A stretch of DNA of 64,000 nucleotides from Plumapathes pennacea (taxonomy: Eukaryota; Cnidaria; Anthozoa; Antipatharia; Myriopathidae). Position 1 is the stretch's first letter; each line of letters starts with the position of its first letter. The notes below the pieces were generated by a model, which was not told where the DNA came from, made no database searches, and saw nothing but the letters and a program-made list of their open reading frames with translations. Positions 55,971-64,000 of this stretch are shown here, piece by piece. The position numbers and the translations under genes were made by a program. The DNA is taken from positions 28,705,759 through 28,769,758 of the forward strand of contig OZ038462.1 of the NCBI GenBank assembly GCA_964036295.1, given 5' to 3'.

Positions 55971-57556
55971 GGTATCAGGATACCCTCCGGACTTTGCCAG
56001 ATTTGGAAAAAAAATTCAAATTCCAACTGTGGCTGCAAAAGGTTAAATTGGTGTTGAGTGTGAGTGCAACTGTGAAGCGAAAATAGATGTTGCGAAACTT
56101 ACCCGAACGAAGCGTTGATATCCGTAGTTATACACGGCGGTCTTTTGTGCTGCGTGTTTCAATTACCTACAAGATGCCTGGAAAGTTTCTATGCGAAAGC
56201 ACTAACTGCGGTGTTTTAACAGATCGCTGACAGATGAGGCAATTATGTAAATAGGTTTCCGGCTCCCTGGAACCTTTAAATGTGTTTTTCTCGGTGTTTT
56301 AAAACGCGGAAAAGTGTTTCTTTCGGAAACCTGCATTTCAATGGATTTTTAATCGATTGCCTTGAAACTTGGCAAATATGTGAATCAATATCAAAGCTAC
56401 AAAAAGATGTCTCCGATTTTAATTCTTTTTTTTTTTTTCGTTCGGAAGATATATCCGCTTTTGTCTTGCGCGTAGCTAGAAATATGATCTGCCAACTTTA
56501 AAAGTCAATATATGGACAAGAAATCAAAATTCGGAGACACCTTTTTTTCTTCATTGTGGCTGTGGTCACACTGGAAAGCTAAATCATGATTTCGCACCCT
56601 AAATCTTGATTAAGGAAATCGCAAGATAAATCGTGATTTAGAAGAGGAGGCATTCGTGCTCTCTTGAATGTATCAAAGATGACAGCTAACTTCATAATCC
56701 GATTGATTAAATGAAATAGAACACGTTCTGAAAGGGCAGCATCTGAACTTTGGAGTTGTAAAAACTATGGCCTTTGCAAACGTTATCATCGGTCTCTTTG
56801 CCTTGTTTTGCTAAGAAAATTAATATGGAAAGCCCGATCCAGACGACTGAAAAGGATCAGCATGTTCATGCTCCAGAGGGAACGGAGGAGAAGGCTGGTT
56901 TGTTGGCTTGCACATCATAGTGCTTTCCGAATCTGCTGGAACGTTAAAGTTAAACGGAGGTCGATCGGACATCTTAAGAGAAGTTGCGAAAAAAGTGCGG
57001 GAACTGATAAAAGTAAGTCGTGGTGCATCAATACGGGGACTGACGTCGGCAATTCGATGAAGCATGCGATTGGTTCATGGAACAAGAGTTAGATAAATCA
57101 CCTTTCAAATCGTACTTTTGAAATGATTTAGAACGAGAGTTATTTCTTTCAACTAAGCCGCTTTCGATATCACTTTACAACATTAATCAGTGCGGTTTCC
57201 ACTGGGCAGTTTTTACGGTCACAAACAGATTTTGGCTAAATCACGTTTAAGCACTGCTAAATCGTGATTTAACTTTCTAGTGTGACCACAGCCTGTATCA
57301 ACATTAGGCTGAAGCAATAAATAATCAAATCGGGTAAAATCCGAGTGACATTAGGCTTTTTTAATGAGGCAAGGTCAAAATTCACTCGGAAGCTGATAAC
57401 TTTCTTTCTTTAGCAAATTAAAAAATATATAACGCTTTAACCTAAATCTATGATTGTTGAGCTTTCAGAAAATATATACTTTATTATTTGTTAAATGTAA
57501 CGCTAGCGCGAAAAATGGGTTTGAACGCATGTTGTTCACGAGGGTATCCTGATACC
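55971..57556. mobile_element. 1586-bp TIR element with TTAA target repeat
   Basis: Ends GGTATCAGGATACCCTC and its exact inverse, flanked by TTAA (55967-55970, 57557-57560). TTAA is used by piggyBac and Kolobok elements. No transposase; a second element is nested inside. Confidence 0.78.
56558..57293. mobile_element. 736-bp TIR element nested in the TTAA element
   Basis: Ends GGCTGTGGTCACACT and its inverse, with inner CTAAATCATGATTT palindromic units. Flanked by TGT on both sides. The 94-codon frame 56808-57092 is not recognised. Confidence 0.75.
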
Positions 57557-57574
57557 TTAAGATGCGTTTAAACG

Positions 57575-57810
57575 AATTTTAATTTCTGCATAACACTTAA
57601 CAGTAAAATGTTTAGGCCCACAACACTTAACAGTAAACCCCATCTAGGCCCTCTTGTATTGTTTTATTAAATATCTAGTCTAGTAAACACTTAACTGTTA
57701 TTGTTTACATAACCCCTAACTTTAATTTTTTTGGCATCACAACACTTAACAGTAAAAACATTCGGGCCCATAACACTTAACAGTAAACCCTATCTAGGCC
57801 CTCAGTTAAC
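57575..57810. repeat. Tandem repeats with ACACTTAACAGTAAA
   Basis: Four to five units of CACAACACTTAACAGTAAA alternate with AGGCCC spacers, then short GGCTC(T/G)TGT repeats to about 57875. Confidence 0.7.
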
Positions 57811-58869
57811 GCTCGTGTCAGGCTCTCCTTGTTAGGCTCTTGTTTGGCTCGTGTCATGCTCCTGTTATGCTCAAATGTCTGGCCGGATTTTGGCTCTTGT
57901 CAGGACAAACATTTTCGTACGGGAAATCGGATCAATGAATGTATTTCAGAGCAGTCCATCAAGTAATGTGCATGACGATAGACATTTCGACTATTTGCTA
58001 GTTTTCTCGCATGACTTACGCCGCAGACGCTGCTCTTCGTCCTGCAGGGATTCGGGTCTGGGGGCATGCTCCCTAGAAAATTTTCAAATTTTGGCTCTCG
58101 GAAATGCCAATTCCTGCATTTTCCGTGGGATAGTTTAATAAATAAATACTTCAGTAAAACGATCCATTACAAATTCACAGTGATGTTAGCGGTCGGTGTC
58201 ACGTTTATTAAAATACGTGTAAACACAAGCAAGTAATTACGCTCTTTCACCTCACAGACATTTTGAAGGCGTTCTCTGAAGCAGTTTCTTCGGACCCTCA
58301 GACCTCTTCAGGCAATAGAAAATTATATTTTTTGTCAGATTAAAAAACATCTTAGATATCAGCTGTACGCCCGTGCGTACGTGCGTATATGGTAGCTACG
58401 CCCCTGAGTTCTTTTCGTGTTTTTAGAACGATTTTTGATCCAAGGGTAATCTCCTTGCCCGAAGGTCAAGATGATACTACTAAAAGACTGAGTTCAAGTT
58501 TTTTCTCGGAATCCATTGGCAAGGCAAAAAACGCGTTGCCATGTTAGTCGGGTTCGGCCTTGAAGTCTCTCTTTTCAATAGCGAAATACCATACCATACC
58601 TGGTTTGTGTATCGTCAACAGGTAAAGCGCCATTAGCTTGAAAAAAAAAAAATGGACAAATCGCGTGTATCGCGTGCAGTACAAAGATGAAGCGAAAGAA
58701 TCAGTCTGAGTGGCGGCACTAAGTAAAACTAAAACCCATCTTGTACGACGCGACAGAGGTACTGCCAGTAGATTCAGTTTATTGAAACCATTTAGGTTTC
58801 GATTAGGTGGCGCTACAAGTGAACCAAAACACAGTTACTTCGCAAGCAACTAAAGTCGCATATTCCCAG
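57811..58869. other. Spacer without recognised gene
   Basis: Only small unassigned frames (57851-58138 the longest). Confidence 0.35.
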
Positions 58870-61020
58870 GAAAACATGGTTTTAACTAAATGTATACAGG
58901 AACAGGATGCAGCTGTGTGGCTATCTAGTTGGAATGTTTATCCTGTGATTGCTTACAATCACGAGTTCGGCCGTAAACGAATGTTCTAGAAATGTTAATT
59001 TAGCCTTGATAGAGTTTCTAATATCCAATTATAATAACTGTACGGCCTACAGCATCCGGCACAAGTTTATTTGTGGACGTTCAATGAGTCAGCAATAACC
59101 TGATGTTACGAAATAGCTAAGTTCGATCTCATATCTCCTGGGAGGAGTTTCATTTTTCCCTTTTGACAGCCGAAGATTAAAGTATATATGAGTGTGGGTG
59201 TCCATATAATTGAACAGAGTTTATTAAACGATTCGCAAGGTTGATTACAGTGGCCAGGGACTGCAAAGTCGTCCTACCCAGAAGGTAAGAGCTAGAAGTT
59301 ATATTCCCTTTGCAACAGGCTAAGGGCCTTGCACTGTATTTGTACTGGCATACAGTTTTACGTTAAATCGTTGCAGAATACGCGAAAATACTGCGCGCAT
59401 GCAGTCTGAATTGGTTCATGCTTTAGCGTGCGACTATCGAGTTATGGATGTAAGTTAGGAGAGCACGAGAAAAGTGCAAAAGAAACTCCAGTTTCACGAG
59501 AGAAGCGTAAGAGAAACTCTAGCTTCACGAGTGCTCTCCCAACTTCTCGCGTGCATCCAACACTCGATAGACGCACAGTTAAAAGCATGAACCTATTACT
59601 CTCTCATTGGCTGATTGAAAACACGCCACAAACTACTTAATCTGTGTCATCTAAAATTCGATGAGAATCGATGAAAAAGATGTCGTTAATCGACAAAATC
59701 GCTGAAAGAACTGTTAACCTGGCGTGGTGAAAGCCAGCAGCCTGTGTCTTTCGAATTGTGACGATGTAAATGTTTTGAACGGTAGAATTGTTAAAGATGT
59801 ACTGGCAGGAAATTCACGATGCCACTTCAAAACAACTTGAGATTCGACCAGCTGAAGTCGCTAGCGGCTGTCACAGGTTTTCTACTTTAGCCTACGCTTG
59901 TCAAACAACCGTGAATTTACCAAAACCTCTGAAATACAACAAAAAGACTGACAATTCAGAATAAACGCATTTTAGAAGAAGAAAAACAGGCTGGATTAAT
60001 CGTGGCCTCTGATTAGAAATAAGTGTTCAAAGTCAAACTGTCAAAATCGATTGTGCATAAAAATGATAAATCAGGCATTACTCTCTTCTTTGCCGGCCAA
60101 CCCTTTCACTCCCAAAATAAAGCAAATGAATGAGTGTTGTAACTATAATTTATAGTTTAATCAGGTTTCATTTGAGCAAGGTGTCAAAAGTCAAGTTTCC
60201 TATACTGTATGATAATTTTCTGGTGAGAAACTAAAAGAGAAAGTTGAATTTGATCACTCTTGGGAGTCCCGCTCTAGTCCAGAGATTGCTCATTAAAGAA
60301 TTATAAAGAGGCGTGCGGATAGTGACTGCACCAAACTTGAATTCGAGCATCCGTCGCGTTTTCACGCGACAAAACTTGTTTTGCGTGTTTTCAGCCATTT
60401 CTGACCGAATGAAAGTAAAACTGGCATGTCAACAATATCTCATTTGTTGAAGTGAAAGACCATTTTTTAACGAAGTCAAGGTTTTATCGCTCGATCGTTT
60501 TACGTCTTCGATTGCGCACTCTTTCATCGTTAATAGCTTAATTCTTGCAAACATGAAGGGTACATTATGAATATCGAGTTGGATTTTGAAATATAGATCG
60601 AAGATGTTACAGCGGAAATCCTTATTATGCCACAGTTACTAAACCTAAAACTATAAACTATCCATTCACATTTCAACTGATCATAACAGTGGGAACAGTT
60701 ATGAAAGGACTTTTGAAACTCAAATTGTTTTTCCCAACGCGACCAGTTGAACAACCGTATCGTTTCCAAACGGCATTGACATTTCACGTCATGACGACTA
60801 GACCTGTCGGTCAGCTTGCAAATGACTAGCTATCAGTATTCAACTGAGCAGTCTATCTCGTGTCGTCTATGTTCCGAGGTAAGAAAGTTTAGTTTTCGGA
60901 GCCAAATGGCATTCCTCTTTTCATGGCAACGAGTGGCTTGCCATTTGGTGAGTCAAACGACTATACGGTGTTGTTACAGTGTTTGTGACCTCACGATTCC
61001 GACCTGATAGTCAAGATGTA
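58870..61020. repeat. Fourth, partial copy of the repeat unit
   Basis: 58870-59340 matches block C, 60010-60240 matches the entry of A2 (15010-15260), 60370-60720 matches block D. The foldback at 59425-59570 is inside. No CBP-like ORF follows before the window ends. Confidence 0.7.
59150..59284 (+). promoter_or_regulatory. TATA module and candidate 5' exon, copy 6
   Basis: Diverged copy with TTTTCCCTTTTGACAGC, a TATA-like stretch near 59180 and exon end CCCAGAAG before GTAAGAG (donor at 59285). No CRE is seen. No CBP-like ORF follows within the window. Confidence 0.35.
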
Positions 61021-61080
61021 TCTATTTCCTTTTTTGTTTTTTTTACAGGAAAGTTTTTTCAGTTAAGGGGAACCACCGGG
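60822..61080 (+). CDS. Candidate two-exon mini-gene (very tentative)
   Basis: An ATG at 60822 opens 19 codons ending ..SCRLCSE exactly at a consensus donor GAG|GTAAGA (60879). A strong acceptor with a long T-run ends at 61048 (TTTTTTTTACAG), and a second AG at 61062 precedes TTAAGGGG. Joining to the first acceptor gives a stop after five codons; the second gives about 38 aa in total. Neither product is recognised. The insert 60760-60955 is not in the other repeat-unit copies. Confidence 0.15.
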
Positions 61081-61326
61081 ACAAATCTGGCTCAAATGGC
61101 CCCAGACCCAGCCCAGTTATAGAGGAAACACAGATAAACCAGGTTAGTGTGTTGAAGTTTCAATTTATTCGCAAACATTCCTGTTGTTCGATCGAGTGAA
61201 ATCCCCATACATTCTCTAATAACCGCAATTAAGCTGCGCCCGCGAACTATCAGCGAAACTATCAGCTATCTGTCTTTCAGAAACGCGAAGCAAGCGAAAA
61301 GTCAGAAAATACGCACGCTTGATAAT

Positions 61327-61514
61327 GGCTGTGGTCACTTTCAGAACGTGTTCTATTTAATTTATCTAATCGGAGTAGGAAGTTAGCTGTCATGTTTGGT
61401 ACATTCAAGAGAGCACGCATGCCACCTCTTCTAAATCACGATTTATCTTGCGGTTTCCTTAATCAAGATTTAGGGTTCCAAACCATGATTTAGCTTTCTA
61501 GTGTGACCACAGCC
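61327..61514. mobile_element. 188-bp short relative of the GGCTGTGG element
   Basis: Same ends (GGCTGTGGTCAC and inverse), flanked by AAT on both sides (61324-61326, 61515-61517). The left interior is deleted and the right half is preserved. Confidence 0.75.
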
Positions 61515-61559
61515 AATGTATCGTTCAATGTTGGCGATAACATGATCCAGACTGTGGAT

Positions 61560-62040
61560 GAGTGATTAAATGTGACCCTCCTGATGAAAAGTGTCATTAA
61601 GGTGAAAAACGAAAACGCGTTTAAATTCGTTCGCAATTAAGCTAACAGATCTAATTCCGATTACTCATGTAAACTGTAGAGCCCAAAACATAATTATTAA
61701 AGAATAAGGCTCACACATAATTTAATTACATTTTAATAGGATTACAAGGGATTCTTATTAAGCCTTTTCAAAGCTGCTTTGAGTTTTGAAAGCGAATAAA
61801 AGATATGTAGAAGGGGTCTCCTTCCGCCATCGAAGCTGTAGGTCTTCTTGTCGAATGTGGCTGGGAACTGCTGGGCTGGATACAGTTTCCTGCTCTTCCT
61901 CCTGCTCACTGCAGGGTACCATACGTGCAATTGGTCTTTCTTGTTTGGTTCTCGTCTGTCTTTGTCTCGTTCTTCTCTCTTTCTGGTATCTCCTGCGCGA
62001 TTCTGTCATATGCTTCCCCATCATACAAAGCGTATAGAGT
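61560..62040. repeat. Inverted copy of the flank of RT fragment 1
   Basis: Matches 42205-42225 and 43110-43390 in reverse, with the RT part absent. The two copies share TGTGACCCTCCTGATGAAAA and the CTTATTAAGCCTTTTCAAAG-type end. Confidence 0.65.
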
Positions 62041-62238
62041 CAGTTTAACCGAAATGTGGTAAAAACATCGTCGTTCTGCATGTCGTGATTAAACTTCACA
62101 TTGTTTGATGGCATTTTCCGGCCCGCGGTTCCCCTTGTAGTTCAGCGCGATTGTATCACCGTTTACCTTATCCCAAGCTTCATGGGATCCATGTGCGAGG
62201 AGACTTTACATTCTGTTGCACAGCCAAGAAAACATTTA

Positions 62239-62715
62239 AGCCCCATACACACGAGCAAGTTTTCTATGACAAGTTTTCTGTGACAAGATTTTTTTGCTCG
62301 TGTACATGAGAAAATTTGGGCAAATTTTCTGTGACAAATTCATTTGCTGAAAAGCTGGCGTGCTAGCTTTTTTATGACAAGGAAAACTTGTCACATGTGG
62401 AATTTGATCCTGTACACGAAAACTTGTCAAAGTTTTTCGGAAAACTTTAGTTCCCATGTCTTCATTTGCAAGCGTGTTCGCACGGTCAAGATGGCGGCAT
62501 CCACAACATTGACAACAAAGTCTTTGAATTAGCCAAATAATGCAGTTAGCCTCTTGCTGGAGGCTTTGAGATCACGCGAAAAGTTTATGGAAGTCAAAGT
62601 CAGAAGGAAAAGAAACAACAAAAATTTGTCAAAAAACTTGTGAAAAAAAAAGTTGCTCGACCGTATACACGGGCAAATCATTTGTCACAGAAAACTTGCT
62701 CGTGTGCACGGGGCT
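62239..62715. mobile_element. 477-bp MITE with TTA target repeat
   Basis: Ends AGCCCC.TACACACGAGCAAG and inverse, with subterminal ACAAGTTTTCTGTGACAA units in both orientations. Flanked by TTA (62236-62238, 62716-62718), as in PIF/Harbinger. Confidence 0.75.
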
Positions 62716-62718
62716 TTA

Positions 62719-64000
62719 TAGCGAGCGCAGTGGTATAAACTAAGGATCAATACGGGTATCGGGCCACAGGCAAACTAGAGGTCGCATTCTTAACATGAGT
62801 GATTTGGTCATGTTAAGAATATGTTTAGGCTACACGAGCCATACTTGGAAACAAAGGCTAAATCTTCTCAACCCATGTTATCATCTCAATTTTGTTACTA
62901 AACTGACTCTAGCGGCAAACTCAAATCCGGTCCAATATTGACACGCAACATTTGTTGCTCAGGAATAGCTTGTAATAAATCTATCGATATTCTCGATCGA
63001 CTACGATTTCAAGGATAGGTAAAAAGATACAGCTAACCTTCAACCAAGTGTACTAAGACCAAGAAAGTATCTGCCAGCCTTCTCGATCCTGACCTTCCCG
63101 CGTATAAACCTGGCAGTGCCGCGAATGCCAAGCAATTAGGTCACGAGTGGTTTGTATCATGATGACAATTAACAGTTTTAAGAATCAACACAAAACAATG
63201 CCCCTTAGGGGAGGAGCAAGGGTGTTTTGGTTCTAAAATGGCGGAAAGAGTGCTGATCATGGCTCAGTTGCAGTTAACCTCAAAGGATGGCACCGTGTTA
63301 CCCGATGATTTCAAAGGAAAACCATCCAAGATTCAAATTCTGGCCGCGAAATGAGATCTATCAGACCCAGCATTTTCCATAAAAATTACGTCGGACTCCG
63401 CATTTTCCATAAAAATTACGTTAGATTCCTCATTTTCCACACTCCACATTTTCCACACTCCGCACTCCACATTTTCCATCCAACCTAAGTCGCCTGGGGG
63501 ATGAGCCATGGAATAATCATAACAAAAAAATAGAGCAGTTAAACAAAACATTTTACGAACGTGCTTGTCGGCTGGCTTTTCTTTAGTTTCGCGTTTTGCG
63601 CAAGTGCAAGTTGCCAAGTCAGTTCACGGGGATATCGTGATGTAGTGGCGCCTTCGGTATTCAGTTTACAGACATCAGTTGTACCCTATTGACTCTATTT
63701 CAAGATATGACCAAGATATTCGATTTTTGACCGTATTTCAGACCAAAATGGGTCAATTTCGACTCTTAATTTCAGACCAAATATCAAAATCTATCCTATT
63801 CCAGACTAAAGGCTCACATTCAATACCCTATTTTAGACTAAAATGCTGAAAATGATACCCTTTGAGGGGGGTAATCAAACACGTCATAGGCACAATATTA
63901 AACCGTAATCTCATTAAATCTCATTACCAATAAAACGAACCAAAAAAACGCGTGTAGTTTAAACGCGGTTAAAAATCGTTTGAACGCGTTTTATAATCGT
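62719..64000. other. Right end of window, no supported gene
   Basis: A 39-codon frame at 63238 starts AAAATGGCGGAAAG (YY1/Kozak-like) and reads MAERVLIMAQLQLTSKDG; it ends at a TGA and is unrecognised. 63370-63480 has short CATTTTCCACACTCC tandem units. A fragment of the LTR-like segment is at 63552-63650. Confidence 0.35.
63690..63875. mobile_element. Decayed inverted relative of the GGGGTACTCC element
   Basis: Carries ACCCTATTTTAGACTAAAATG-like repeats, the reverse complement of those at 55730-55900, with the sequence GATACCCTTTGAGGGGGGTA at one end. The outer ends are degraded. Confidence 0.55.

Overview
This is a window of animal nuclear DNA, most likely from an anthozoan cnidarian (a reef-building coral or close relative). 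It has no bacterial gene layout, most long open frames are repeat shadows, and exon-type splice sites are visible. Interspersed repeats dominate: tRNA-derived SINEs, Helitrons, TIR elements, foldback elements, and non-LTR and Penelope-like fragments. The taxon is an inference from repeat style; I cannot run a search.

The backbone is a set of nested segmental duplications. Block A1 (1-6454) and block A2 (15204-22484) are about 98% alike by eye. A third, shorter version lies at 33580-36665. Each carries one intact gene-sized ORF (3613-4992, 19633-21012, 34181-35542). The predicted 453-459 aa protein starts with a His-Cys-Cys-Cys zinc motif spaced like a TAZ domain of CBP/p300. Its C-terminus resembles part of a KIX domain. 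It has no HAT domain or bromodomain, so it looks like a miniature CBP-like adaptor. Upstream of the copies lies a six-times-repeated module (near 2230, 10037, 17105, 23861, 28385 and 59150) with a TATA-like AT stretch and a consensus splice donor; four of the six also carry a perfect CRE (TGACGTCA). A conserved splice acceptor lies just before each ORF. A second CRE and a hairpin of two inverted YY1-like motifs lie closer to the ORF in A1 and A2.

Between and after the gene blocks the window is mostly mobile DNA. 6685-8597 is a block whose second copy (48834-54919) is split by a 4176-bp Helitron (49121-53296); the unsplit copy gives an exact empty site. Three more members of the Helitron family lie at 38416-41959, 45133-47058 and, inverted, 30903-32730. 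Two of these carry a broken STPR (23-residue repeat) reading frame. The 4.2-kb Helitron contains a further TIR element (50004-52448, 270-bp inverted repeats) with remnants of a THAP/HTH transposase and, on the opposite strand, a SAP-domain protein.

42.2-44.9 kb holds two 5'-truncated non-LTR reverse transcriptase fragments, and 48.0-48.4 kb a Penelope-like fragment. 54.9-57.6 kb is a cluster of TIR elements, one nested inside another and one inserted at its edge. 58.8-61.1 kb is a fourth, partial copy of the repeat unit without the CBP-like ORF. 61.3-64.0 kb holds more MITEs and short tandem repeats. I see no rRNA, no functional tRNA, no CRISPR array, and no long conserved single-copy gene.
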